A DNA stretch of 64,000 nucleotides from Portunus trituberculatus (GCF_017591435.1 NC_059299.1:9548480-9612479), one strand, 5' to 3'. Counted from the first letter of the stretch, positions 24,798 to 37,260 are shown. Numbers and translations are program-made. Notes: generated from the letters alone by a model not told the origin.

Positions 24798-25359
24798 CGA
24801 AAGAAATGAGCAGTGAGAAATGTATTGAGGAAAAGAGTAAGGGATAAATGAGAGGAGAAGAGAAGAGAGAAGAGGAGAGGATCAAGAGGAGAGGAGAGGT
24901 GAGGTAATGTGAGGTGAGGCAAGGTCAAACCAGGTGAGGCTATGCTAATATTTCCCGTCAGGTCCAGGCAGGGAGGCACGAACTAAAGGAACAAAAAGGA
25001 ACACAAAAGAAGAACAAGACTCTTACCAACATGAAATACAAAAGAAAGAAAGGAGGGAAGGACAGAAGGAAGTTTATCTATATTATTACCATTTTTCTTC
25101 CTTTTATCTCATACACACTAGAGAACACAAAGGAAGAACGAATCTCATGCTATCTATATTAACTTGATCCAAATTACGAAAGGAAGGAAAAGAAAGAATA
25201 CAGGAAGGTAGGAATTATAGGTAAGTTTAAATAGACCACAGTAAATCCTTTCTTTTCTTCTACAAAACACTAGAGAACGCAAATGATGAACGAGACTTTT
25301 AATATCTGACCTAAAAGTACAAAAAGAAGCAAAAAAAAGGAAAGGAAGAAATATGAATT

Positions 25360-25700
25360 AAAGGAAACATTTTGAGGTTAACATATACAAAAGAAGCAAA
25401 TATAGAATGAGAGAAAGATGAGCTGAGGGAAACAATTTAAAGTTTGAAGATACAAAAGAAGCAAAGAAATAAATAAGGAAAGAAAGATGAACTGAGGAAA
25501 ATATTTTTAAGTTTAAAAGAAGCAAAGAAAGAAAAAAGGAAAAAAAGCTGAACTGCAGGAAATTGAAGTTTACATAAACAAGAGACGAAAAAAGGAGGAA
25601 AGAAAAATACATCTAAGAAAACAATTTGGAGTTTACATACACAAAAGCAAAGAAAAAATGAAGGAAAGAAAGATAAATTCAAGGAAACAATTTGAAGTTT
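25360..25700. repeat. Decayed A-rich tandem repeat, period about 62-66 bp, five to six units
   Basis: AGGAAACAATTTGAAGTTTACAT-like landmarks start near 25361, 25428, 25492, 25555, 25616 and 25681. The rest of each unit is ACAAAAGAAGCAAAGAAAG followed by GGAAAGAAAGATGAACTG. Weaker related units extend left to about 25020. Confidence 0.8.
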
Positions 25701-25898
25701 ACATTTAGATAAGTCAATTATGTGTTTTACTCTTATTTTCCCAGAACTAAGCAAAGTTTCTTCACCTTAGTTTCTCTTAATTATCACGCAACACAACAGG
25801 ATTTAGGGAAGATAAGCCTTGCCTGCCCCCGGCAATGTTAAGACACAAAACTGGTTAGCCACTGTCAAGCATACTAATGAATACTAAAACACACACGC

Positions 25899-25904
<6 letters not shown>

Positions 25905-25960
<56 letters not shown>

Positions 25961-26013
25961 ACAAAAAAACAACAGGCAATTTATAACCGGCTGCCACGTA
26001 AACAAGTAAATGC

Positions 26014-26088
<75 letters not shown>
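25905..26088. repeat. Two (AC)n microsatellites
   Basis: AC runs at 25910-25957 and 26018-26088 are separated by 60 bp of unique sequence. Confidence 0.97.
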
Positions 26089-26091
<3 letters not shown>

Positions 26092-26324
26092 AGTTCACCT
26101 AATATAATTCAGGTCTAACAAGAAAAAAATAATTAAATCGTCATTCTACCTTTCAATTTTTTTTCAGAGTTATTTTAGAGTAAGTGGCAGGGGGAGGGAC
26201 GGACTGAAGTGGGGAAGGAAGGGGGAAGGGGGGAACAAGACCCATGGGGAGTTTGCGCAACATCGAGGGGGAATGTCCCGAGCCAGGGGTTTAGGAGGCA
26301 CCGATGGACAAAAACCCAAGGGAG

Positions 26325-26365
<41 letters not shown>

Positions 26366-26488
26366 ACAAGGGGGTAAGGGTTAGGCTTTGTGAATGCCAC
26401 GGGAACTGGTGAGGCGAAGCAAGGCAAGACAAGACACTGCGTTACTCACTCACGGATGAACGCCACTGTGTATGTCTGTACGTGTGTG

Positions 26489-26781
26489 TAATTCACTGTT
26501 TGATCTGCTGCAGTCTCTGATGAGACAGCCAGACGTTACCCTACGGAACGAGCTCAGAGCTCATTGTTTCCGATCTTCGGATAGGCCTGAGACCAGGCAC
26601 ACACCACACACTGGGACAACAAGGTCACAACTCCTCGATTTACATCCCGTACCTACTCACTGCTAGGTGAACAGCACCTACACGTGAAAGGAGACACACC
26701 CAAATATCTCCACCTGGCCGGGGAATCGAACCCCGGTCATCTGGCTTGTGAAACCAACGCTCTAACCACTGAGCTACCGGG

Positions 26782-26783
<2 letters not shown>
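26489..26783 (-). mobile_element. tRNA-derived SINE, about 295 bp, minus strand
   Basis: The minus strand starts with a tRNA-like head (26783-26711) holding an A box TAGCTCAGTGG (26776-26766) and a B box GGTTCGATTCC (26732-26722). These are the internal RNA polymerase III promoter. The anticodon loop TTCACAA would read as Val (CAC), but the two acceptor strands GGCCCGG and GCCAGGT do not pair, so this is not a working tRNA. A tRNA-unrelated body of about 220 bp follows, including TATCCGAAGATCGGAAACAA, and ends in GTGAATTACACACACG. I associate this head-plus-body arrangement with a SINE seen in crab sequences; that is memory, not a database match. Both ends abut CA/TG repeats. Confidence 0.8.
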
Positions 26784-26851
<68 letters not shown>

Positions 26852-26954
26852 ATGTAAGTCTCCGGCCTCGGGTAACAAAAAGACTATGAAGGAAAGGTCT
26901 GTGAAGGTACTTGTCCCCACAAAGTGTCGTGTGTCGTGTGTCGTGTGTCGTGTC

Positions 26955-27042
<88 letters not shown>
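26784..27042. repeat. (GT)n microsatellites adjoining the SINE
   Basis: (GT)n at 26784-26849 starts directly at the SINE head. A GTGTC-type minirepeat follows at 26926-26957, then (GT)n at 26959-27042. (CCT)n lies at 27136-27165. Confidence 0.95.
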
Positions 27043-27044
<2 letters not shown>

Positions 27045-27596
27045 TCCGTTCTACCTCCTTTTTTTCCTTTTCCTCTACAACCTTCTTCTTCTTGCCCTCG
27101 TTGTCCTTGTTCCTTTTCCTATTATCTTTGTTTTCCTCCTCCTCCTCCTCCTCCTCCTCCTCCTTTGTGTGTCTATAACATGGATTAATCTGCCACACTA
27201 ATACGTCTCACTGACAATGATGAACACACTAACATAAATGAATAAGTAAAACAAATGTGGGCTGTGTTATTAAGCCAGAATTCCATTACACTACTCCTCT
27301 TCCTCCTCCTTCTCCTTCTCCTTCTGCGCCATTATCCTCGTCACCACTACAATGACACAGCATCCTAGCAGCATCCTTCGCTCCTATACCTCTGCCCTCA
27401 GGCTATCACGACCCCTATAAGTTATTCTCCTCATCCTAATTACGTTCTCTTCCTCATTGTCGCCAATTACGAAGACAAATTTTCACCTTCAACGCTCTCG
27501 TCTTGTCGATTTGTTTTTTTTTAGATTGGATTGTGTTGCGATGTAATTACGGTACACGTCTGCTGGGTGTTGTTCCTCGTTTGTGTTCCTTCATAA

Positions 27597-28500
27597 GAAC
27601 GTAGTGGATTTTGTAGTGTTGTGGTGTTGTGCTCTTGCGTGTTCTGTTTTGTTCTCTCCTTTGTGTTCGTGTGTGTTCTTTAAGTTGTGAGGGTTGGAAC
27701 AAAGAAACGTAGTGGATTTTGTAGTGTTGTGCTCGTGTGTGCGTGTGTGTTTTGAATTGTGAGGGTTGAAACAAAAGAACGTAGTGGATTTTGTAGTGTT
27801 GTGCTCTTCTGTGTTCTGCATTGTTCTTTCCTTTGTGTTCGTTCGTGTGTGTTCTTTGAGTTGTGAGGGTTGAAACAAAAGAACGTAGTGGATTTTGTAG
27901 TGTTGCGGTCGTGTGTTCTTGTGTATTGTTTTGTTCTCTGCTTTGTGTTCCTTCGTGTGTGCTCTTCTGGGCAGACTTAACGTGGGAGCATAAGGGGACA
28001 TACAGGAAGTGTGTGACGTTATAAGGCCAAACAGCTGGTTATTTTTGTCTTTCCTTTGTGTTTCTTTGAGTGTTCAGATTAGACTGTGTAGTTTTATAAA
28101 AGCCAAACACATCTGGTTATTTTTGTTCTTCCTTTGTGTTTCTTTGTGAGTTCTTTTACATTAAATTGCAGTGTTATAAGACCAATTTGTCCGGTTTTGT
28201 TTTGTTCTTCCTTTATATTCCCTTGTGTTTTTTCATCGTGTACAATCCACGTTATTTTCTATTTTTAAAGCTCCTATCTTGACCTTCTTCTATGTTCCTT
28301 TGTGTGTTTTTTTTTTTCATCACCTATACAGTTCGTCTCGTTCTTTGGTTATGTTCCTTTATGTCATTCTTATCATCATTTATACAGTGCATGTCTCGTT
28401 CTTCGTTTGTGTTCCTTTGTGCAATTTGTATCATGCATACATTCCACGTCTTCTTCGTTTGCGTTCCTTTGTGTGTCGCTCTCACCAATTACAATGCGTC
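27597..28500. repeat. Tandem repeat with AACGTAGTGGATTTTGTAG units grading into decayed copies
   Basis: Four well-conserved starts of AACGTAGTGGATTTTGTAGT lie near 27599, 27706, 27780 and 27882. They are followed by GTTCTCTCCTTTGTGTTCGT and TGAGGGTTGAAACAAA. Unit length varies from about 73 to 108 bp because of internal deletions. From 28040 to about 28480 only the TTCCTTTGTGTTC core survives, repeated about seven times with increasing divergence. Confidence 0.8.
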
Positions 28501-28764
28501 TACAGTATCCATCTCAACATCAGTAAAGAAGGGAATACTCTTCAAAGTCACCGTTAACAAAAATAAAGCGTATATTTCAAGGTACAACAGTCCATACAAA
28601 CAGTTTCTTCGTATAAAAAGAAGGTCAGCATAGTCAGGTATATTAGTACGTTCACTGTTACCTCAAGTTACCTGAAGTTAACCTGAAGCAGAGGGAAGAA
28701 AAGCACCCATACAAGGAAGTGCTAAGTCGTCGCTACTGAATATAATGAACGCGGGTATAAGATT

Positions 28765-28900
28765 AGTACTTTATTGCTCGTTAAAATCCCCAACGCTAGC
28801 AAAGACTTGGGGTCCATATCCACAAAAACACAGGTAATGAAGGCACGTTAAGATCACCACTTCACTGTTCATTGAAATCCTCCAACGGTAGAACACAATC
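28765..28900. repeat. Partial tandem duplication of about 90 bp
   Basis: The block TTAGTACTTTATTGCTCGTT with AAAATCCCCAACG(C)TAG at 28770-28800 recurs in decayed form as TCACCACTTCACTGTTCATT with GAAATCCTCCAACGGTAG at 28852-28890. Confidence 0.5.
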
Positions 28901-28978
28901 CAAAACACACATACGCACAAACACAAAAATAAAGAAAAAGATAAAAATAAAGGTGGAATACATAAACAAATAAGTAGA

Positions 28979-29107
28979 CGCACACGCACACGCACACGCA
29001 CACGCACACGCACAACACACATCCTTCACCTCTTGATCTCTACTCTTCCTTCATCCATTTCATAATTTCCTGCCCCGTATAGATCTGATCCCCCGCACAC
29101 ACAAACA

Positions 29108-29152
<45 letters not shown>
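28979..29152. repeat. (CGCACA)n and (AC)n microsatellites
   Basis: A six-base CGCACA repeat at 28979-29012 and (AC)n at 29108-29151. Confidence 0.9.
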
Positions 29153-29153
<1 letters not shown>

Positions 29154-29214
29154 GATGTATGCCTGGCCTCTGCTCGAGTAAGTGAAAATACACTAACCTT
29201 TCTGACCCATGTGG

Positions 29215-29417
<203 letters not shown>

Positions 29418-29554
29418 CTCTCTATCTCGACGGAAAAATGGATTAGTGAGGCTGGGAGAGCAAGTGAGAGTGAGAGGAGAGTGAGAGTGAGAGTAGCGTG
29501 AGGTCGGAGGTGGTGGAGGAGAGGATGTGGTGTCTTGGTGTATCAATTTGCGGT

Positions 29555-30115
29555 CTCCTGGTGATTGCAACGAAGCATGAAGGAGCGTGGGGTTTCAAGG
29601 AGCGTGAAGCCTTCCTGCTCATTTGGTGAAGTGTTTGCAAGACTATTTTTCAAGTGGTGAAGCGTGATTGTGATTTTTCTGACTGGTGAAGTGGTCTGGG
29701 ATAGGTCTGTGATTTGATGAAGTGTTTGCAAGACTGATTTCTGATTGGTGAAGCGTGACTAGAGCATTTTTTGACTGGTGAAGAGTGACTGGTGACTTTC
29801 GTGACTGGTGAAGTGGTCTGGTATATGCCTATGATTTGATAAAGTGTTTGCAAGACTTTTTTCTGATTGGTGAAGCGTGACTAGAGCCTTTTGTGACTGG
29901 TGAATCGCTATTCCTGGAGACCTGTGATTGGTGAAGTCTTACTATTGAATGGCGAAATATTCTAAGTACATTCCTGACTGGTGAATCGTTTCCAAGGACA
30001 CTTTTAATTGGTGAAATGAATCCAGACATTCCAAACAGGTGCAACAAATATATATAAACTAATACAAAAGATCCTAACTGGTGAAATATTCCTGACTGTC
30101 TGATTGGTGATGGAA
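29555..30115. repeat. Minisatellite of GACTGGTGAAG-type units with higher-order structure
   Basis: The core GANTGGTGAAG occurs more than fifteen times. A higher-order unit of about 121 bp (GATTTGATGAAGTGTTTGCA then AGAC, TTTCTGATTGGTGAAGCGTG and ACTAGAGC) is clear at about 29710 and 29831, with a related one starting near 29622. Decay increases to the right. Confidence 0.85.
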
Positions 30116-30275
30116 GGAGAGAATGTACTTGACTGCACCAATCCAGCACCAATCCAGCATCAATTTTCACCCCAGGAGGAAGATGTTTGGAGGAGGAAGA
30201 GCCGTGTTTGATAGAGATGATTGAGGTGGAGACTCTGTTGTGGTGATTGATGTGGTGAAGGATAGGGCGGTGATT

Positions 30276-30277
<2 letters not shown>

Positions 30278-30308
<31 letters not shown>

Positions 30309-30339
30309 ATCTGTTCATCTGTCTGTTTATCTCTCGTTG

Positions 30340-30377
<38 letters not shown>

Positions 30378-30476
30378 CATTTATCTATCTATTAATCTAT
30401 CTATCTATCTATTTATTTATCTATCTATCTATCTATCTACGTATATTTTAGCTCGTCTATCTATCTCTCGTCTCTC

Positions 30477-30528
<52 letters not shown>

Positions 30529-30619
30529 CGGTGACCTTGCGCCCCACCATCACGCCACGAGAAGTAAACAAGATACCCTGCTCTTCGCCTAACATTTCGC
30601 AACGGCTTCCTGTATCGAT

Positions 30620-30675
<56 letters not shown>
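30278..30675. repeat. (GT)n, (CTAT)n, (TC)n and (GA)n microsatellites
   Basis: (GT)n at 30278-30305, imperfect CTAT tetranucleotides at 30340-30440, (TC)n at 30478-30525 and (GA)n at 30625-30674. The last two are inverted relative to each other across about 100 bp. Confidence 0.95.
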
Positions 30676-31168
30676 GAGAGAGACGAGAGATTTATAGATT
30701 GATAAAACTAGCATGACTTTACACAACAACAAATAACCCTGTAAAAAGATACTAACTCACGGACAGATTAGACAAACAGACAGAATAACGAAAAAAAATA
30801 AACTACAGATAGACAAAACGGAACACTGGAAAACAACACAACGCGAAACAAAAAAGAAGGAAAAAAACGCACAGAAAAGAAACACAAACAATACTGAAAC
30901 ACGTAAATAACTGAACTAAACCCGCTTTACAACACCTGATCGACACACAACACCGATCACTAAGACACCAATAAAACACTCGACAAACCCACAACCCCAC
31001 CTCTCGGCCGTCACTTATGTAACATCAAAGGGCGGCAATAAATCACGGCGGGAACGCAGGTAAGGCTTAGTAGGCTGGGCAGATTATCTTATCTAAGCAG
31101 GTGTGTTGACATTTCGGTGGGGCTAATGTGAGAGATATGCGGATGAGAGTGGCCGTTGTGATTGATAA

Positions 31169-31726
<558 letters not shown>

Positions 31727-31954
31727 AACGAGTAACATACGGTAATTTTGAAGAAAAACGATGGTCTTTTGTTGTTTTTTTCACGATCCTTGCTCGCTTT
31801 TGGTCGTAAAAATGACAAAAGAGATAAAAAGAGAAATAAAAGACCCGTTATATGCTATGCTGCTCTTACAGAAAATGGAGAAAAAATCTGGACACTTGTA
31901 AAAATATGTACCTCTTATAGTGTACCTTGAAGCAAAAAAAGAAAAGAATCACTG

Positions 31955-32480
31955 ACCATTGTTAGTTTAGGTAAGTTAGTTCAGGATACCCAGACAGACA
32001 ATGGGGTAGAGAGACAGGTAAAGAAATGGACTAGTAAGAGAGATAGATCGACAAAGAGATCGTAAGATAGGCAGGTAAATAGAATCATAGACAGGTAATG
32101 TGACAGATATACAGAAAGAGAGGAAGACCATTGTTAGTTTAGGTAATGTTAGTTTAGGATACTCAGACAGACAATGGGGCAGAGAGACAGGTAAGGAAAT
32201 AGACAAAGAGATAGTAAGATAGAATATGTAGAATCATAGACAGGTAATGTGACAGATATACAGAAGGACAGGTAGACAGAAAGGCAGTAAGATAATTTGA
32301 CAGGTAGAAAGAATAATAGACAAACAATGGAACAGGTAGATAGACAGACAGACAAACAGGTATTTACATAAACAAAGAAACATTCAGACAGGAAGCTAAA
32401 TATTTAGACATACAGACATTGAAGAAGCAGGTATACATTCAGAAAGACAAACATGCATTTAGACAGAAATATAGATACCT

Positions 32481-32572
<92 letters not shown>

Positions 32573-32800
32573 TTAGATAAAACAGGTAAATATCTAGACG
32601 GAAACCTAAATACCTAGACACACATACAATTAAAAAGAGACACACAGGTAAACACACAAACAAACACTTAGAGAGAAAGACAGGTATTCAGACAGAAGGA
32701 AAAAGCATTTAGACAGAAACACAGGAAGATATACAGAAAGACAGGTATTTAGACACAGACAGGTAAAAGTCAACAGGTAAGACAAGCCCATCACTTAGCC
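31955..32800. repeat. Tandem repeat of about 170 bp grading into AGACAGGTA units, with (AC)n
   Basis: ACCATTGTTAGTTTAGGTAA starts at about 31957 and 32128. Both are followed by GGATAC(C/T)CAGACAGACAAT and GGGG(T/C)AGAGAGACAGGTAA, and later by GACAGGTAATGTGACAGATA. To 32780 only AGACAG(G)TA and TTTAGACA fragments recur. (AC)n lies at 32483-32570. Confidence 0.8.
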
Positions 32801-32929
32801 TACCTGGAAACACGGCGCTCTCTCAGGTTGCCAGGTAAGTCCGCGGTGATTACACTTTGCCACAACGAGTACAAAAGAAACAATTGATGACGTAACCTGA
32901 CCTTGCTGTGCTTCAGGTCGAGGGACGAG

Positions 32930-33073
32930 AGTGAGAGAGAGAGAGAGAGGGAGAACGGGAGAGGCAGTGGGAGGGAGAGGATAAGGGTGAGTGAGAGAAC
33001 GAGGAGAGGTAAGCAGGGATGGAGAGAAGGGCAGTGTTCTTTAAGTCTATTTCCAGCGCGCGGGGTCGTTTCA

Positions 33074-33143
<70 letters not shown>

Positions 33144-33308
33144 AATCAGTACAACCCTTGATATTACAACTACGCAATACGGAAGAATATTTGACCACAG
33201 TATTAAAAGAGGAGGAGGAGGAGGAGGAGGAGGAGGAGGGCGTGGTGAGGAAGAGAGGAGGAATGGGGAAGAAGGTGGAATAGAGGGAAGGAATGTACTG
33301 AAGGGAAT

Positions 33309-33360
<52 letters not shown>
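32930..33360. repeat. (GA)n and (GGA)n microsatellites
   Basis: (GA)n at 32929-32948, 33077-33138 and 33311-33359, and (GGA)n at 33211-33239. Confidence 0.95.
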
Positions 33361-33363
<3 letters not shown>

Positions 33364-33689
33364 CACTCGCACTGTAACTCAATTTTCAAGTTCAAAATAC
33401 TTAAAATGATCTTTGTCTCAACTAAAACCTACAAAAAGTAAAAAAATAATATCACTAAAAGACAGAAACACCAAATTCCTTAGGCAAAACAAACTAAAAA
33501 AACACGAAAAACTCAACCAAACTCTGTGAAACACGCAGAACTCATCAACCGCCAGACTTTGGAACCCGGAAGAGAGAGACAGAGAGGGAGAAGGTGAGGG
33601 AGAAAGGGAGCAGTCAACCTATTCTATCCCATATCTATTCCCTCCAATCTCCTGCTACTACAATCTAAATACCTTGGGCTTGTCGGGGT

Positions 33690-34330
33690 CAGCTTCAGGT
33701 ATTCAATTGACGCTCCCGTATAGGTCAACGTGAGGTGTTAGAGTCAGCGGGAATACTTTTACTACGTCGCCTTTGGTATTGTGTAACTTGGTGATAATAG
33801 AATAAATTGTATAGAACTGGTGTGCCTTTGTATTCAGTATTGCAATGTACTGTTGGTTTGTTTGGTGTTGTGTAAGTGTTGGTTGATAGATTGGTAGATA
33901 AATGAGAAATAGAATCGTTTTACTAGTCAGCTTTAGCCAGTTATAACGTTGCCTTTTGTGTCTCTGCTATTGTGTAAATGCAGGCGAGAGATAGATGGAC
34001 ACAGATAGCGATGAGAAATAGACCTTTTAACAGTCAGTGGCGATGGTTTTACAACGCACTCCCTTCCGTTACGCAAGAGCACACAAAATACAATTCAGCA
34101 GGATAAGTAGCAATGCCCTTTATCTCTACACATACCCAGCTATAAATCTCCTCACCACGCATACACAGCAAAATCTTAATGGCCACTACCTAAACTACAA
34201 CCCCTACCATCTCTTTCCCTTACGTAACTACAAACAACATAAGATCGATAAATATTGAGATTCTCTATATATATGCCCAGAAATTCCTGTTAGCCACGCA
34301 TTTACATAAAAAAAAAAAACTAATAGGAAC
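33690..34330. other. AT-rich sequence with a weak two-copy repeat, no gene
   Basis: TTTTACTA, AGTCAGC, TTGCCTTT-GTGT and GATAGATGG-type landmarks suggest two decayed units (about 33710-33860 and 33915-34035). The remainder is AT-rich and without coding signals. Confidence 0.4.
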
Positions 34331-34344
34331 ACATGGATAGATAT

Positions 34345-34800
34345 GTAATTAAGCAGAGCTGGGGGCAGAACATCGAGGGTGAGGGAGGTACGGGAGGAGC
34401 GGGAGGGAGGTAACAGAGGGCGGAGGTGAGCGGGAAGGTGAGGGAGGAGGGTGTGGTACCTGAGAGCATGGCTGGAGGGACGGGAGGGAGAAAGGGAGAG
34501 AGAGACAGGGCATTGGAGTAGGATGACAAGGTAACAGGGAGAAGGGGGAGAGATGCAGGGATGTGGGAAAGGGGAAAGACATGCAGGGTAACTGGAGAAG
34601 GGTAAAGGGTTGAGGGATAGGTGAGAAGCAAAGAGAGGCAGAGATAAGGGACACTAGCTAAGTGGACGGGAAACAGTAGAGGAGAGAAGGGAAAGAGTAA
34701 AGGGTGAGACGGTAGTGAGGGAAGCAGGGCGGGGCAGGGCAGGCAGGCAGGGAGGCGCGGGGCGTGGGTAAAGGGTAGGGTATCAAGAGGGAGAGGTTAG
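34345..34800. other. Purine- and G-rich low-complexity region
   Basis: GGGAGG, GGTGAGGG and GGGAGAAGGG fragments dominate the plus strand, with a GGCAGG-type minirepeat at 34725-34760. No gene is seen; the open frames opposite are proline/serine-rich shadows of the composition. Confidence 0.5.
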
Positions 34801-34984
34801 GGCGAGATAGCTACAGCAGTCAACCTTTCGCATTACTGACAACTTTTTTTGACGTGGACTCACCTGCGGGGGAATATACCCGAGGTGGTCAGCAAGGTCG
34901 CGGGTTTTTCAGCCATGATATTTGCTGCCTTGATCCGCACAGCCACGTGAGCTTCTAAGGCTCTTAACCGCTTCCCAAAATCTC

Positions 34985-35500
34985 GTGAGTGTAAGTAGCG
35001 CATATTATATTACATTAGTTTATCTTATTACTTCTCTTCCCTCGCCCTTTGCAGTATAAGTACCTAACAACTAAAATTACCTGATATCCTAATGCTTCTC
35101 TTCCCCACCCTTTGTAATCTAGTAAATCTAAATAACTAACATTATATTATCTAAGCTTATCCTATTACTTCTCTTCCCTCGCCTTTTCCAGTGTAAAGGG
35201 TAAGTACCTAACAATTAATTGTCTGATGATTCTCCTCCCTCGTCCTTTGTAGTCTAGTAAATTTAAATACCTAACGTTATATTACCTGAGTTCATCTTAA
35301 TGCTTCTCTCTCTCTCTTTGTAGTGTAGAGTCTAAGTCCTTAACATTATATTATATGAGTTTATCCTAATACTTCTCTTCCCCCACCCTTTGTAATCTAG
35401 TAAATTTAAATACCTAACAGTATATCACCTGAGTTTTTCCTAATGTTTCTCCCTCTCCTCTCTTTTGCAGTGTAGCGTCTAACACTACAGTCTCGTGGAT
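34985..35500. repeat. Decayed tandem repeat, period about 64-75 bp, seven units
   Basis: The landmark TTCTCTTCCCTCGCCCTTTG then (C/T)AGT recurs near 35032, 35096, 35168, 35230, 35302, 35373 and 35448. Between copies lies TAGTAAATTTAAATACCTAA with (C)ATTATATTACCTGAG. The TTTGCAGT in several units imitates a 3' splice site, but no exon follows. Confidence 0.85.
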
Positions 35501-36172
35501 CTAACTTGCTACCAGTATCTTGATTCAAAGTCCTGAGTTTCTTCTCCTGACTCCGCTTCCCTTGCAAAATCTCGTGAATCTGACTTATTTATCCACATTT
35601 CTCTCCTTTCCCTATCTCTTTGATCTATTTTTCTTCCTAAACTGTACCAGAGTCACTTCATATCTTGTGAATCTAACATATTGCCTCATTTCTCTATCCT
35701 ACACCTCTCTTGGATCAATTCACCACCTTTACAGGGATATTTTCTTGCGAGTCTCATACAAAGACCTACCAGACTCTCTCTTAAGCCTCGTAACTTAAAG
35801 AAACTTAACAATACATTTTTTCTCTCTTTTTCCCTCAGTCCCCTTCAGTACATATATATATAACTCCACAAGGCTACCTCGCTCGACATATTTACGGTCT
35901 CACAAAGGATATTTTTGCTCCTCAGGCCTTAGGGGAGGGAGGGACGGACAGAAACTCACACACTTTAAGGAAATCAATGTTCTCATAGGGTAAATCATTG
36001 CAAGGCGAGGCAAGGAGTGCGTAAACAAACGAGACAAGGCGAGGAATACTATCCTTGGCGGGACAAAGTGTGTGTCCGTCTATGTGTGTTGTGTAATGCG
36101 TTATGGTTGGGATTGTACAGTGCTGGTAACTTTAAGAGACATATCCCCCCCCCATATAACTAACTGTTCTGG

Positions 36173-36174
<2 letters not shown>

Positions 36175-36228
<54 letters not shown>

Positions 36229-36314
36229 CCCCTCCTTAACCTTGATTGTCAAATGCTACCCTATTTTTGGTAAGTAAAGGCGCTCGCTGTTAGCCAAACG
36301 GGATGGCACGAGAG

Positions 36315-36366
<52 letters not shown>

Positions 36367-36439
36367 GGAGCTCCGGACACATTAGAGCGGAACAAATTAA
36401 CACAAAATAAATAACACTCATTTCATTCGCTCGTCTCTC

Positions 36440-36495
<56 letters not shown>

Positions 36496-36573
36496 GCCAC
36501 AGGAAGGAAACGCTGACGCACTGAGTCTGCCTAAGTCAATTCAAGGCCAATAGACTTAGACGGAAGGGAAGAA

Positions 36574-36640
<67 letters not shown>
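36175..36640. repeat. Cluster of (GA)n, (AC)n, (TC)n and (AG)n microsatellites
   Basis: (GA)n at 36175-36226, (AC)n at 36317-36363, (TC)n at 36439-36490 and (AG)n at 36577-36640. Confidence 0.95.
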
Positions 36641-36643
<3 letters not shown>

Positions 36644-36689
36644 GTTATTACATCATATTTCAGTAGACTCTAAATTTATGGGTGGGGAT

Positions 36690-36780
36690 GAGAAGTGGAT
36701 ATAGATAGGCATGTTTTATAAAAGGTCTGCCACGTGTAAGGCTCATAAATTCTTGCATTTTATATTCTTACGTTCCTGTG
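36690..36780 (+). repeat. Dispersed repeat family B, copy 1 (partial)
   Basis: It shares TAGGCATGTTT-ATAAAAGG, CTGCCACGTGTAAGGCT and a T-rich TTATATTCTTACGTTC tail with the copies at 36868 and 55491. Confidence 0.6.
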
Positions 36781-36867
36781 TTGTGTTGTGTTGGGTTAGG
36801 TTGGGTGGGATTAAGTTACGTTAGTCATATTGCACAGAGTGATGAAGAAACTGGCTTGTAAATAGGG

Positions 36868-37050
36868 TGATTGAAGCAGACTCGGCACTCAAGATGTTAG
36901 TGGTGAGTCAGTGAGGTTTTTAATAAGACGAGATGGTTAAGATGAGGATGATAAATAGCGCTAGAAAGGCGTGTTTCATAAGGGGACTGCCACGTGTAGG
37001 ACTGATGGCTTATGGCGCTAACCCTTGTTTTACTTTTATTCTTATTTCAA
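36868..37050 (+). repeat. Dispersed repeat family B, copy 2
   Basis: The copy runs from TGATTGAAGCAGACTCGG through AAGGCGTGTTTCATAAGGGG, CTGCCACGTGTAGGACTGAT and GGCTTATGGCGCTA into a TTTTATTCTTATTTC tail. The order of landmarks matches 55491-55685. The TTCTTA-rich 3' tail suggests the end of a retroposon, which is an inference. Confidence 0.7.
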
Positions 37051-37260
37051 TTAGAGAGAAACGATGGAGGAATGTAGGAATGAAAAGATATTACAAAGAA
37101 CAAAATGAATTGAAGGGATAAAGTGAAGAAGAGTAAATAATGAGATAAAAAAAATGTAGGAATGTAAAAAGTGAAGAAAGAAGACAAGAATAAGTAACAA
37201 GAACATGAAGAAGTAGGAGGATGAAAGATGAAAGCTTACATCTCCCTCCTTACTCACACG

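Noticed and set aside
26472..26666. A 64-codon open frame on the plus strand
   Set aside because: It lies inside the SINE body in the antisense direction and has no protein feature.
26711..26783. A functional tRNA-Val (CAC) gene
   Set aside because: The anticodon, T and D arms look right, but the 7-bp acceptor strands GGCCCGG and GCCAGGT do not pair, and the sequence continues into a SINE body.
29555..30115. Regularly spaced short repeats that might suggest a CRISPR array
   Set aside because: Units are contiguous, variable and decayed, with no unique spacers of constant length, in a eukaryotic genome.
35520..35863. Open frames right of the seven-unit repeat
   Set aside because: They are Leu/Ser/Phe-rich, pyrimidine-biased translations that continue the composition of the repeat, with no family resemblance.
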